Positions 17,676 through 26,773 of a stretch of 64,000 bases of DNA are shown piece after piece. The stretch's first letter is position 1; every line of letters starts with the position of its first letter. The stretch is taken from assembly GCF_003992725.1 (NCBI RefSeq), contig NZ_RZNF01000001.1, positions 62,001 to 126,000 on the forward strand, given 5' to 3'. A program made the position numbers and the translations under genes. Origin of the DNA: Rhodomicrobium lacus (GTDB lineage: Bacteria; Pseudomonadota; Alphaproteobacteria; Rhizobiales; Rhodomicrobiaceae). The notes beneath the pieces were generated by a model, which saw only the letters and a program-made list of their open reading frames with translations, did no database searches and was not told the origin of the DNA.

Positions 17676-18677
17676 TCAGGCTGGCTCGGGGTCAAGCTGA
17701 ATCCATCGGGAGGCTTTCAGGCGCCGCGGCATCGGCGGAATCTCGATCTGTGGCAGCCTTCGCATGCAGAACACCGAAGCCATGAGGAGAGGCGGCGCGT
17801 TGAAGATCAGCATGCGCAGCACGGAGTCTTCCGACAGTTCCAGACGCGAGGACAGCGCCGCAAGCGTGATCAGCGTGAGGCTTACCAGCAACGGCAGCGA
17901 GCGCCGGAAGGCGACGCCCCAGCGAGCCCGGTAGAGCCGGTCGTGGAAGCGCGCGGGCGCATCGCCGAAGGTCTGCACGAGATGCTCGACCATCCTGTCG
18001 AGGTTCAGCTCGGCGCGGCGGCTGCGGTCTGGCTCGCGGCCCGATGTTTTCAGAATGCCGCGCCAAGTGTCCCGCCGCCTGCGGATGAGGCTCCAGTTCC
18101 AGCCGAGCACGGCGAGCAGATCGTCCGGCAAGCGCATGTGCGCGCCTTCGGGCGGCAGGATCTCGATCACCGTTTCGGGATCGGCTTTCACGGTCGGCGC
18201 TGTCGCCGTCACGGTAAGGTCGCCGAGCGTCGCGGCCATGTGGGTCAGGGCCTTCTGCGTCGCGGGCATGCCGGTTGGCGTCAGGCCGCTGCCCCGGAGA
18301 AGGCGCCAGCATTTCACCATCTTGAATCCGGGCCCGAAACGGAACTGGCTTGCCGACGGCACTGTGTCGAAGCAAGCCAGCATGTCGGAGAGATCCCGGC
18401 CTTCGATTTCGAGGCGCGCCTCGAAATTCTCCGGCGCGCAAGAGCAGACGGTCGTGCGTTTCAGCTTGTGCGTGGTTGCGGGACCGCTGGCGCAATGGAG
18501 TTCGAGCGTTTCCGTATAGGTGGGCGCGTCCTCGGTCTCGCCGACGCGTTCGACGGGCTTGAAAACCAGGCGCCGTTCCTGTCGGTTGGTGGCCTGCAAG
18601 TCCGGATGCAGTCCGCGCCGCGTGAAGGGCGCGACGAGGCCCAGTATTTCATGATGGGAAAGGGGATGCGCAGCCAA
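17676..18677 (-). CDS. Unknown protein with two C-terminal membrane helices
   Basis: 333 residues starting at TTG, supported by GGAG 6 bases upstream (TTG at 18675-18677). Residues 1-240 are soluble and mixed. A hydrophobic hairpin at about 262-310 (LPLLVSLTLITLAAL and MLIFNAPPLLMASVF) predicts inner-membrane anchoring with a short proline-rich tail. I recognise no named domain. It is the next gene upstream of the MoxR/VWA pair on the same strand, with about 120 bases between, so joint function is possible but unproven. A TTTAGAA half-site lies about 100 bases upstream. Confidence 0.75.
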   Translation of the reverse strand: MAAHPLSHHEILGLVAPFTRRGLHPDLQATNRQERRLVFKPVERVGETEDAPTYTETLELHCASGPATTHKLKRTTVCSCAPENFEARLEIEGRDLSDMLACFDTVPSASQFRFGPGFKMVKCWRLLRGSGLTPTGMPATQKALTHMAATLGDLTVTATAPTVKADPETVIEILPPEGAHMRLPDDLLAVLGWNWSLIRRRRDTWRGILKTSGREPDRSRRAELNLDRMVEHLVQTFGDAPARFHDRLYRARWGVAFRRSLPLLVSLTLITLAALSSRLELSEDSVLRMLIFNAPPLLMASVFCMRRLPQIEIPPMPRRLKASRWIQLDPEPA

Positions 18678-18780
18678 GTCAAACTCCGGTCGAACAGGTT
18701 AGCCAGCAAGCCGGACGCTGTTTGTGCGGGCCGCGAGTGCCTTTCTCCCGGACCGCGTCTTCATCGGCCGCTTTGCATCA

Positions 18781-18787
18781 TTCTAAA
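18781..18787 (-). promoter_or_regulatory. Single Irr-like half-site upstream of the two-helix protein
   Basis: On the minus strand the sequence reads TTTAGAA-TGA-TGC, the left half of the iron-control element seen more fully near 29778 and 57867. Only one half matches, so this may be chance. The surrounding gap 18678-18915 contains no other feature I can support. Confidence 0.2.
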
Positions 18788-18915
18788 TGATTTTAACCTG
18801 TCCTCGAAGGGAACGTTCCAACTTTGCCGTTATCGCACGTGCGCTGACGGTTACATTAACGTGAACATGATGATCAGGATGGATGCCCGCTCGGCCGGTC
18901 CTGGACATCGCCGAT

Positions 18916-19968
18916 CTATCCACGTGCGCTCGCCAACTGCCGCATGAAGCGCGTGAACTGGCGAAGCTGCTGGAGTTCTTCCGGTTCGATGCCGTCCGGA
19001 TCGAAATGCATCACGTCGTTCCTGATCTTGCGCACCGCGTCGAGCGACTGGCAGAAGACGTCGCGCTCTATGTTGATCGCGAGTCTGCTCCAGTTCGGCG
19101 GCAATTGCAGAAGACGGATATACTCGCCGAAGGAGAGGTCCGCGACGGTTTCGACATAGGCGACCCGCGACGCGTCGGCCGGATTGCAGGCCGTCTTCAG
19201 TTCGTCCGCCGAAAACACGTTGCCGATCAAGTTGCGGACGAGATTTTCGATCTCGCCGAGGAGCAGGAAAGGCTCGGTCAGGTCGTGAAACTGAAGGCTC
19301 AGATCGTTCGCCGTGACGATGCCGGTGATGCGTCCGTCCGCGCCGCGCACAAGAACGTAATCGTTCGCGACGATAGCCTGGATCGCATCGAAAATGGAAA
19401 CGTCCGACCGCACTTCATGATGCGGCTCCATCGCGTCGCGGACGAGGGGAGCCGCCCTGTTCAGGACCATGCGGGTGCCAACGGACCGCCAGCTCAGCAT
19501 GCCGAGCACGGCGCCGTCGTCCGTCATCACCGGGAGTTGCGAGAAGCCGCGCAGCATCATGATCGTGACAGCCTGGGCGACGGGCTTGTCAGGCGGAACG
19601 GAGACGATGCCCTGGTTGGCGGCGGCGAGCCTGCCAACCTTGTAGGTCACCTCGCGGGATTCCCATCGGTTGGGAGCGACCGTCTCCGGTGCTTTCGGCG
19701 GGCTTTCGCCGGGCGTCTTCGGCTCGAAACTGGCGGAAACGCCGTCGCCTTCGGAAAGGACGAACCTGATCGGCGCGTCGATCCAGACCGTCTCGAAATC
19801 AGGAACCGTGCGCACGCCCTCTTTCGCGAGTTCGTCGCGGATGTTCTGAACGATCCTGTAGCGGCGACGCTGGGCGTCGAACCACCCGAGAAACGTGCGG
19901 ACGCTGACTTCGGGCGGGGTCTGCCCCGCGCGAAGTTCATTGGCAATCGAGCCGATACGAGAATCCAA
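18916..19968 (-). CDS. CBS-domain protein with C-terminal HEPN-like domain
   Basis: 350 residues. The first ~115 form an unrecognised N-terminal region ending in a proline-rich linker (about 82-105). Residues ~120-230 are a CBS pair (QGIVSVPPDKPVAQAV, GFSQLPVMTDDGAVLGMLSW, then DYVLVRGADGRITGIVTAND), expected to bind adenine nucleotides. Residues ~235-330 are helical and contain RNDVMH (Arg316-His321), the R-x4-H signature of HEPN domains, many of which are RNases or toxins. The gene is monocistronic, between the two-helix protein and bioC. The HEPN call rests on the motif and helical context only. A signalling or defence role is inferred. Confidence 0.8.
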   Translation of the reverse strand: MDSRIGSIANELRAGQTPPEVSVRTFLGWFDAQRRRYRIVQNIRDELAKEGVRTVPDFETVWIDAPIRFVLSEGDGVSASFEPKTPGESPPKAPETVAPNRWESREVTYKVGRLAAANQGIVSVPPDKPVAQAVTIMMLRGFSQLPVMTDDGAVLGMLSWRSVGTRMVLNRAAPLVRDAMEPHHEVRSDVSIFDAIQAIVANDYVLVRGADGRITGIVTANDLSLQFHDLTEPFLLLGEIENLVRNLIGNVFSADELKTACNPADASRVAYVETVADLSFGEYIRLLQLPPNWSRLAINIERDVFCQSLDAVRKIRNDVMHFDPDGIEPEELQQLRQFTRFMRQLASARG

Positions 19969-20241
19969 GAAACACCCCTCGAAAATATCTGCGAATTAAA
20001 TAGAAAATCCGCCGTTTCGCAACCTTGGGCGACGGACAATCACAAGCAGTCCAGCTTGCGTCATCTGGAGGCGTCGGGTGAAAAGCAACCGGGCGCGCTG
20101 GTTTCCCGCGCATTTTGCTCGACGGCGATGAACGAGCAAGGAGCCTTGCACTTTGGCCCCGAGAGGGGGAAACAGGGCTTGTCTGGCGCGCTCGTCCCTG
20201 CGGTGAAGCGCGCATTCATTCAGGAATCAGGTGAAACTCTC

Positions 20242-20988
20242 ATGTCCCGCAAGGACATAATAGCGCGCCGCTTCTCAAACAGCGTCTTGACCTATGACGC
20301 CAACGCGGCTCTTCAGGAGACGGTCGCGGCGCGCCTTGCCGCGTTCCTGCCCGGCGCCGGCGAGCCGCGCGTGCTCGAAATCGGCTGCGGCACGGGACTG
20401 TTTTCGCGCCATGTCCTCACGCGATACCCTCGGGGCCGGCTCCTCTTCACCGACATCGGCCTCGATATGGTGTTCCGCTGCCGTGAAAATCTGGCGGCTG
20501 CGAGCGGCCGGGGCGCGGAAACGACGTTCGCCACGATGGACGGCGACCGCCCGGCCGTTGCGCAAGGCTTCGACCTCGTGGCGTCGAGCATGACGCTGCA
20601 ATGGTGCGACGATCCGCGCCGAACCCTCGAAAACTGGCGGCGGCTGCTGAATCCGGGCGGCCGCGTCGTATTCGCCACCATCGGCCCCGGCAATTTTCCC
20701 GAATGGCGCGAGACGCTCGAAAACCTCGGCGAGCCGGTCGGGCTCCTGGACGTGCCCGCGCTCGACGGCGTGGTGCGGGAGGAGTCCATCACCGCCCGAT
20801 ACGGCGATGCGACAGGCTTTCTAAGGGCGCTACGCGACACCGGGGCGCGCCAGCCGAGACCCGGATATCGACCGCTTTCGGCGACGGCGCTGCGGCGCGC
20901 GCTGGCGGTATTCGACCGCCGGCACGGAGGCTGCGTCACATGGCGCATCGTCTACGGGGTTCTCGACGCGCCCAGTCCCCGGAAATGA
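20242..20988 (+). CDS. BioC-like SAM methyltransferase (malonyl-ACP O-methyltransferase)
   Basis: 248 residues. The N-terminus ARRFSNSVLTYDANAALQ matches the lead of BioC, which methylates malonyl-ACP to open biotin synthesis. Motif I is VLEIGCGTGLFSRHVL, and the later TLQWCDDPRRTL is typical of the family. The reading frame is open far upstream, but homology begins at this ATG, with AGGTGA upstream. It lies 91 bases before accA, a biotin-dependent enzyme subunit, which supports a biotin link. A more general class I methyltransferase remains possible. Confidence 0.83.
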   Translation: MSRKDIIARRFSNSVLTYDANAALQETVAARLAAFLPGAGEPRVLEIGCGTGLFSRHVLTRYPRGRLLFTDIGLDMVFRCRENLAAASGRGAETTFATMDGDRPAVAQGFDLVASSMTLQWCDDPRRTLENWRRLLNPGGRVVFATIGPGNFPEWRETLENLGEPVGLLDVPALDGVVREESITARYGDATGFLRALRDTGARQPRPGYRPLSATALRRALAVFDRRHGGCVTWRIVYGVLDAPSPRK

Positions 20989-21079
20989 GAAGGGAGCGCC
21001 GGAACGCGCACTAGCCCTTGCCTGCCGCCCATGCTAGGCAGGGCAAAACAACCCGATCCCGTTCCAAGCTCCAAAGGCC

Positions 21080-22045
21080 ATGCGCACCTATCTCGACTTC
21101 GAAAAACCTATCGCTGAACTCGAAAGCAAGATCGCGGAATTGAGCGCGCTCGGCGAAGGAGACAGCGGCGTGTCCATCAAGGATGAACTCGCCAAGCTTC
21201 GCGAGAAGGCGCAAACGGCGCTCGAAGAAACCTACAAGAGCCTCGATCCCTGGCAGAAGACGCAGGTGGCGCGCCATCCCGCGCGGCCGCACTCCGTCGA
21301 CTACATCCGCGAGCTTATCGCCGATTTCACACCGCTGGGCGGGGATCGCTATTTCGGCGAGGATCTTGCCATCATCGGCGGGCTGGGCCGGTTCAACGGC
21401 CGCACCGTGATGGTGCTGGGACACGAAAAAGGCGCCGATACGCAAGGCCGCCTGCGCCACAATTTCGGCATGGCAAAGCCCGAAGGCTACCGCAAGGCCG
21501 TGCGCCTCATGCAGATGGCCGATCGCTTCGGCATTCCGGTCGTCAGCCTCGTCGACACGGCGGGCGCTTATCCCGGCATCGAGGCGGAGGAGCGCGGTCA
21601 GGCCGAGGCTATCGCGCGCTCGACGGATTGCTGCCTGTCGCTTTCCGTGCCGATGATCGCAGTCGTAATCGGCGAGGGCGGCTCCGGCGGCGCGATCGCG
21701 ATCGCCGCAGCAAACCGCGTGCTGATGCTCGAACACTCCATCTACAGCGTGATCTCGCCCGAAGGGGCGGCCTCGATCCTCTGGCGCGACAGTTCGAAGG
21801 CGCGCGATGCCGCGACGAACATGAAGATCACCGCGCAGGATCTTCTTCAACTCGGGGTTATCGATCAGATCATTCCCGAGCCCGTCGGCGGCGCCCATCG
21901 CGATCGGGAGGCCGCGATTCGCAACGTGCGCGAAGCGCTCGAACGCGCTCTTTCCGAATTCGAGTCGCAGGAAAAGCAAGCGATCAAGAAGCAGCGTCAG
22001 GACAAATTCCTGGCTATCGGCCGCACCTTGCCGGCCGCGCGGTAG
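21080..22045 (+). CDS. accA: Acetyl-CoA carboxylase carboxyltransferase subunit alpha
   Basis: 321 residues, the standard length. AccA with AccD transfers carboxyl from biotin to acetyl-CoA to form malonyl-CoA in the cytosol. The N-terminus [17 protein letters not shown] and the carboxyltransferase core ([41 protein letters not shown]) are diagnostic. The strand and closeness to bioC suggest a small fatty-acid/biotin cluster. accD is not in the window. Confidence 0.97.
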   Translation: MRTYLDFEKPIAELESKIAELSALGEGDSGVSIKDELAKLREKAQTALEETYKSLDPWQKTQVARHPARPHSVDYIRELIADFTPLGGDRYFGEDLAIIGGLGRFNGRTVMVLGHEKGADTQGRLRHNFGMAKPEGYRKAVRLMQMADRFGIPVVSLVDTAGAYPGIEAEERGQAEAIARSTDCCLSLSVPMIAVVIGEGGSGGAIAIAAANRVLMLEHSIYSVISPEGAASILWRDSSKARDAATNMKITAQDLLQLGVIDQIIPEPVGGAHRDREAAIRNVREALERALSEFESQEKQAIKKQRQDKFLAIGRTLPAAR

Positions 22046-22230
22046 GATCGTCACGACAATGGGTCGCATTTTGGCCTCAATAGCGCGGCCAAGTCTCTGT
22101 TGCAGAAAAGGAATCGAAGGCTTACAACTTGAGGATGCGATCTCTAAAAAGCACTCGCGAAATGCAACCTCTTTTTAACCCAGACGGCCGATGCTCCCCC
22201 GACAGCGCCACCGCGCAGAGGAAAGGCTTG

Positions 22231-23619
22231 ATGAGAGTTGTGTTGCGTTTCGCGTCGGTCGCTCCGCTTCTGCTGGGCTTGACAGGGTGTCTTAACCTCT
22301 TCGGTTTCGGTGGCGATCCAGAAAACACGGTGCCCCCGGCCGAGCGCCAGCTCCCGGCATCCACCCAGGCGATGCTCGCCATCAAGGGCATGAGGCCCGA
22401 CGCGCCGATCTTCATCCGCATCTTCAAGGAAGAGTCGGAGCTGGAAGTCTGGAAGTTCAAGGAAGGCCGGTTCCAGCATTTCCGCACCTATCCGATTTGC
22501 GCCTGGTCCGGCACACTCGGCCCCAAGATTCAGACCGGGGACCGGCAATCGCCCGAGGGTTTCTACACCGTCACGCGCGCCCAGATGAACCCGCGCAGCA
22601 ATTACTATCTGGCTTTCAATCTCGGCTACCCGAACACGCACGATCAGGTGAACGGCCATACGGGGTCGGCGCTCATGGTGCACGGCAACTGCAAGTCTGT
22701 CGGCTGCTACGCGATGACCGATGCCTATATCGAGGAGATCTATATCCTCGCGCGTGAGGCGTTCGACGCGGGCCAGACGAAATTCCATGTGCAGGCCCTG
22801 CCCTTCCGCATGACGGCAGCCAACATGGCGAAGCATCGCGATAGTCCGTGGTATTCGTTCTGGGGGCGCCTCAAGGAGGGCTACGACTCGTTCGAGGCCA
22901 CCGGCAAGCCGCCGATCGTCAAGGTTTGCGGCAAGCAATATCAGGTGAACGTCCAGTTTCCCGGCCTCCCCGGCGATCCCGCGCCGGACGGTCCGTGCCC
23001 GATCTTCGCCAAGGTCGATCCAAGGATGCTTCCGGGGGTCGATGGTGTGCCGCAGACCGTTCTGGCGAATCTGAACCGCGCACCCGACACCGCCCAGCCG
23101 CAAGCCAGCCAGCCGGTTGCCGTGGCCGCCATGGCACCGCAACCGCCAATGCGGTCGTATACGCCAACCTACACACAGCCGGCGACCGCTTCGGCCGCCC
23201 CGACTCAACCGGCTGAAACCGCCGCGTTCGCCTCGATGTCCGCGTCGCCGGTTGTTCGGACACCGGCAAGCAGACCCGTGTCGATAGCAAGCATGCAGGC
23301 AACGCACCCCGCAGCTTCCGGCGCAGCGCCCGCATCGGGGCAAGCCTTTGCCTCCGCTCGCAAGGAGCCCGACAGCGGCCCACAGCCGACGCAATATCAG
23401 TTTGGCACCACAACGCAGGCTTCGGCTACGGCACCCGCTGTGCAACAGGCTTCCGCGCAGCAGGCCGCAGGCCAACAGACTGCCGCCGTAACCGATCCCG
23501 ACGCTTTGCAGAAGACCAACCGTTCCGGCAAGGGCGGAAAGCTGGCGTCTCAGCCTGACGCGCCGGAAAACATGATTTCCGCCTCCCCCCCGATCATGCT
23601 GGGCTATACGCAACGCTGA
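22231..23619 (+). CDS. L,D-transpeptidase (YkuD fold) lipoprotein
   Basis: 462 residues. The start is set by GAGGAAAGG upstream of the ATG at 22231. The signal peptide ends in the lipobox LTGC at about residue 20. The YafK-like YkuD domain (about 50-235) has the catalytic motif HGNCKSVGCYAMTD, with His and the nucleophilic Cys. It should make or cut L,D-crosslinks or attach proteins to peptidoglycan in the periplasm. The last ~200 residues are low-complexity Ala/Gln/Pro/Thr-rich, probably disordered. It is monocistronic, followed by a GC-rich hairpin. Confidence 0.9.
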   Translation: MRVVLRFASVAPLLLGLTGCLNLFGFGGDPENTVPPAERQLPASTQAMLAIKGMRPDAPIFIRIFKEESELEVWKFKEGRFQHFRTYPICAWSGTLGPKIQTGDRQSPEGFYTVTRAQMNPRSNYYLAFNLGYPNTHDQVNGHTGSALMVHGNCKSVGCYAMTDAYIEEIYILAREAFDAGQTKFHVQALPFRMTAANMAKHRDSPWYSFWGRLKEGYDSFEATGKPPIVKVCGKQYQVNVQFPGLPGDPAPDGPCPIFAKVDPRMLPGVDGVPQTVLANLNRAPDTAQPQASQPVAVAAMAPQPPMRSYTPTYTQPATASAAPTQPAETAAFASMSASPVVRTPASRPVSIASMQATHPAASGAAPASGQAFASARKEPDSGPQPTQYQFGTTTQASATAPAVQQASAQQAAGQQTAAVTDPDALQKTNRSGKGGKLASQPDAPENMISASPPIMLGYTQR

Positions 23620-23625
23620 TCCGGG

Positions 23626-23643
23626 CGCGCGCTCCGGCGCGCG
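23626..23643 (+). terminator. GC-rich hairpin after the L,D-transpeptidase gene
   Basis: CGCGCGC-TCCG-GCGCGCG forms a perfect 7-bp stem 6 bases after the stop codon. It lacks a T-run, so it may act as a pause, a Rho-assisted terminator or a 3'-end stabiliser. Confidence 0.45.
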
Positions 23644-23779
23644 ACGGCAGCACGATGCGAAAGCGGACACCGCCCTGGTGCCGGGCTTGATTTGGGCGAT
23701 TCTTCAGCGCTCTTGCGGAACGCCATGTGGGACTGAAGCCGAGGCGGCGCAGACCGGGAAATCGGCGCCGAAGCAGATC

Positions 23780-24070
23780 CTACATCAGGCGGACGCGCGA
23801 CCGGACGCGCAGAGGCACGGCTGGCGGCATGTCGGTGAGACCAAATGGCAGTTCGAGCTGTTCGGCCGTCGCGGGCTCAGCGGGCCTGCACAGGAAGCCA
23901 TTGCCGCTTTCCTCACGGGCGAGGTTCGCGACTGCTTCCGGCGCAGCGGTCATGCTGGAACGAGGCACGGGCTTCGACATGGCGCCGTTCCGGACAGCTT
24001 TCGCCCTTGCATCGAGAAGCACAGTATTGACGATTGAACCAAGCTGCCGCCATTGAATTTCTTCAGCCAC
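23780..24070 (-). CDS. Possible small protein of unknown function
   Basis: A 96-residue frame starting at GTG with GGAG 7 bases upstream. The N-terminus AEEIQWRQLGSIVNTVLLDA looks like real coding sequence. No domain, membrane segment or cysteine pattern is recognisable. A palindrome resembling a TetR-family operator (24110-24123) lies just upstream. Overlapping frames on the other strand are weaker. I give it less than even odds. Confidence 0.42.
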   Translation of the reverse strand: MAEEIQWRQLGSIVNTVLLDARAKAVRNGAMSKPVPRSSMTAAPEAVANLAREESGNGFLCRPAEPATAEQLELPFGLTDMPPAVPLRVRSRVRLM

Positions 24071-24109
24071 AGTCGTACTCCGTCGTTTACTAAACTACGT
24101 CACACTCAT

Positions 24110-24123
24110 ACTGTCCGGTCAGT
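24110..24123. promoter_or_regulatory. Palindrome resembling a TetR-family operator
   Basis: ACTG-TCCGGT-CAGT, with outer arms perfectly inverted and the centre nearly so. It lies 40 bases upstream of the possible minus-strand gene starting at 24070. Similar ACTGACCGGTCAGT-type sequences are bound by some TetR regulators. No tetR gene lies nearby. Confidence 0.3.
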
Positions 24124-24349
24124 GTTTGTCGATTCGTCGTCATAATTGCGACAGTGCAAGCGAAATTCTTGTTACATTTTCGAAAGACGTGTGCGGATTG
24201 CGCGGCGCAATTGGATGGAGGATTTGCCGTTCCATGGCGCGTTGCGTTGACGACACCCGAAATAGAGCGTGGGCGGCATCCGATTGCGGCATGATGCTTC
24301 AGGACGTATCTATCTTGATGTCATCAAAAGCGCGCTCCAGCCTTTATCG

Positions 24350-24389
24350 TGCGTCTTGTCGGAAAACCGCTTCACATTTTCCAGACGCA
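24350..24389. repeat. Degenerate copy of a palindromic intergenic repeat common in Hyphomicrobiales
   Basis: The imperfect palindrome has outer arms TGCGTC/GACGCA and inner arms GGAAAA/TTTTCC around CCGCTTCACA. From memory, intergenic elements with GTCGGAAAACCGCTTCACA recur in genomes of this order. It lies in the 24071-24619 gap, where I see no convincing gene. The flanking ATCAAAAGCGCGCTCCAG may belong to the same element. Confidence 0.5.
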
Positions 24390-24619
24390 GTCTAAGGCAC
24401 TTGAACCTTGGTGCGATAAGGTGACAGCTCCCGGCATTTGCTCGCGAGCGTGCTGCAAACGGATGCGAATGTCGGAATCGGACCACTAGCCTGAGCTTTT
24501 GCGCAATGGCGTGTTGCGACGCCGACGATCGCGGAGGCAGGCGCGAGCGATGGTAAGAAGGACGGCGAAGCGGCCGCGCTTCAGCCAGACCAATCTCGGG
24601 CGGCACGGCGGAGAGAACC

Positions 24620-25483
24620 TTGCGTCTTTACGAAAATCTTTCGAAGCGGGCGGCGTGGAGCTACCGGATAGCCGTCCTTTCTGTCCTTGTTTTTGGAGGC
24701 GCATTCGTCTGGCATCGCTTCTTCGGCCTCACGACACCGCTCGCGCTCAAGATCATGGGGGCGGCGATTGCGGGAGCCATCATCGCAGTCTTCGTCGCGA
24801 TCGCAGGGCTCGTCGCGATCTGGAACAATGGCGACCGGGGCGCCGAGCGCGCGGCCGCCGCGCTTTTTCTGGCCGCGCTCGTGCTTGCGGTTCCGCTTTG
24901 GTCGCTTCCCGCATTGCTTACCCTCCCCCGCATCTATGAAGTGACGAGCGATCCGGGCGCACCTCCGGCCTTCGATCGTGTCGCCCGAATTCGGCAAGGA
25001 CAGGCGAACCCGATACGTTACGACGCCGCTTTCGCGCCGCTTCAGGCACAAGCCTATCCCGACATCAAACCCCTTGTGGTCCAGCGCCCGCTCATCGACG
25101 TCTACACCTCGGTGCGTGATGTCGTGAAGACGCTGAACTGGAAGATCCTTGAGGAACAGGCCCCCGAAGCGACCAAGGCCGGCCATATCGAGGCCGTGGA
25201 TAAAACCCTCCTGTTCGGCTTCGTGGAGGACATTGCGATCCGCGTGACCGGTAACGCGAAATCGGCGCGCGTGGATATTCGCTCGTCGTCGCGTTTCGGC
25301 CAGCACGACCTCGGCCGCAATGCCGAGCGCGTTCGCAGGTTCATGACGGAAGTGAAAAACCGCCTCGCCGCGCTGGAACGTCTCGAACGCATGGAGCGTG
25401 TCGTAGCGGCCCGTCAGGCGGAAGAAAAAGAAAAGGCAAAGCCGCAGTCCAAGCCTGCAAACCGCAGACGAGACGCCAACTAA
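24620..25483 (+). CDS. DUF1499 membrane protein
   Basis: 287 residues starting at TTG, with GGAGAG about 7 bases upstream. Three N-terminal membrane segments (about 15-35, 42-66, 78-102) are followed by a DUF1499 domain (about 115-255), recognisable by RPLIDVYTSVRDVVKTLNW and KTLLFGFVEDIAIRV, then SSSRFGQHDLGRNAERVR. The C-terminus is highly charged. DUF1499 proteins have no settled function. A glutathionyl-hydroquinone reductase gene follows about 210 bases later on the same strand; no functional link is evident. Confidence 0.85.
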   Translation: MRLYENLSKRAAWSYRIAVLSVLVFGGAFVWHRFFGLTTPLALKIMGAAIAGAIIAVFVAIAGLVAIWNNGDRGAERAAAALFLAALVLAVPLWSLPALLTLPRIYEVTSDPGAPPAFDRVARIRQGQANPIRYDAAFAPLQAQAYPDIKPLVVQRPLIDVYTSVRDVVKTLNWKILEEQAPEATKAGHIEAVDKTLLFGFVEDIAIRVTGNAKSARVDIRSSSRFGQHDLGRNAERVRRFMTEVKNRLAALERLERMERVVAARQAEEKEKAKPQSKPANRRRDAN

Positions 25484-25696
25484 ATCACCTCCCGAACCGA
25501 TCCGACGCAGAAAAGCGGCTCGAAAACCGGGCCTTGGAGATTCGACCGCCGACTTCAGGAACCCGGCGCACCCCGGTGGTTTTCCCTGAACAGGCTGGGA
25601 CGCGGTACGCATCCAATGTGAAGACAAGAGAACGTTGTTCCGAACCGCGTCGAGTCGGTCGGCGTGAAATGGAAACGCGGCGGAGGAGAGTGAACC

Positions 25697-26695
25697 ATGG
25701 GGCTTCTGGTCGACGGCGTATGGCAGGATCAGTGGTACGATACCAAGTCGACCGGCGGCCGCTTCGAGCGCCAGCAAAGCCGGTTTCGCAACTGGATCAC
25801 GCCCGATGGAAGCGCCGGACCAAGCGGTGAGGCGGGCTTCGCAGCAGAGGCCGGTCGTTATCACCTCTATGTATGCTACGCCTGCCCCTGGGCGCACCGC
25901 ACGTTGATTTTCCGGGCGCTGAAAGGGCTCCAAGACTTCATCCCGATATCGGCGGTGAACTGGTACATGGGCGCGGAAGGGTGGACGTTCGAACCTGGTC
26001 CGGGCGTCATCCCCGACACGGTCAACGGCGCCACACGCCTCCATCAAATCTATACGAAGGCCGATCCGTCCTATTCCGGTCGCGTGGTCGTTCCCGTGCT
26101 CTGGGACAAGCAACGTGAAACCATCGTCAGCAACGAATCGTCCGAGATCATCCGCATGTTCAACTCGGCCTTCGACGGTCTAGGCGCGAAGCCTGGCGAT
26201 TACTACCCGGAAGAACTGAGGCAAGAGATCGATACGCTGAACGCGGAAATCTACGACCGCGTCAACAACGGCGTCTACAAGGCAGGCTTCGCAACGTCGC
26301 AGGAGGCATACGAGGAGGCCGTGCGGCCCCTGTTCGAGACGCTCGACAAGCTCGAAGCGCGGCTCGCCACAAACCGCTATTTGTGCGGCGACCGAATAAC
26401 GGAGGCAGACTGGCGGCTGTTCACGACGCTGCTTAGATTTGATCCCGTTTATGTCGGTCACTTCAAGTGCAACATACGCCGCATCGCCGATTACCCCAAC
26501 CTCTGGGGCTTTACGCGCGAACTATATCAGTGGCCCGGTGTGAAGGAGACGGTCAATTTTCAGCACATCAAGGGGCACTATTATCAAAGCCACAAGACCA
26601 TCAACCCGACGGGCATCGTGCCGGTAGGACCAGAAATCGATTATGCCGCGCCGCACGGACGCGAGACGCTGCCCGCAGCGAGCCGCCCGATGTGA
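25697..26695 (+). CDS. Glutathionyl-hydroquinone reductase (Xi-class GST, YqjG/ECM4 type)
   Basis: 332 residues. The active-site motif CYACPWAHRT near residue 58 carries the catalytic cysteine of the Xi class, which reduces glutathionyl-hydroquinones in the cytosol. The family-specific segment SAVNWYMGAEGWTF and the C-terminal helical domain (CGDRITEADWRLFTTLLRFD, then FQHIKGHYYQSH) confirm it. GGAGG lies upstream of the ATG. It is probably a detoxification or quinone-recycling enzyme, monocistronic, and converges on the lytic transglycosylase gene. Confidence 0.94.
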   Translation: MGLLVDGVWQDQWYDTKSTGGRFERQQSRFRNWITPDGSAGPSGEAGFAAEAGRYHLYVCYACPWAHRTLIFRALKGLQDFIPISAVNWYMGAEGWTFEPGPGVIPDTVNGATRLHQIYTKADPSYSGRVVVPVLWDKQRETIVSNESSEIIRMFNSAFDGLGAKPGDYYPEELRQEIDTLNAEIYDRVNNGVYKAGFATSQEAYEEAVRPLFETLDKLEARLATNRYLCGDRITEADWRLFTTLLRFDPVYVGHFKCNIRRIADYPNLWGFTRELYQWPGVKETVNFQHIKGHYYQSHKTINPTGIVPVGPEIDYAAPHGRETLPAASRPM

Positions 26696-26773
26696 TGCTC
26701 GCGACGGGCCGCGGATTCAAACGAGTGAGCGTTCGGCAGGACGCTTCAGCAGACGCATCGAACCTTGACTCCC

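Noticed and set aside
18883-20241. Upstream in-frame extension of the bioC-like gene to about 700 codons
   Set aside because: The extension is antisense to the CBS-HEPN gene and has no homology; BioC similarity begins at the ATG at 20242.
24126-24395. An 89-codon plus-strand frame
   Set aside because: Cysteine- and arginine-rich composition, no ribosome site, and it runs into the palindromic repeat; unlikely to be coding.
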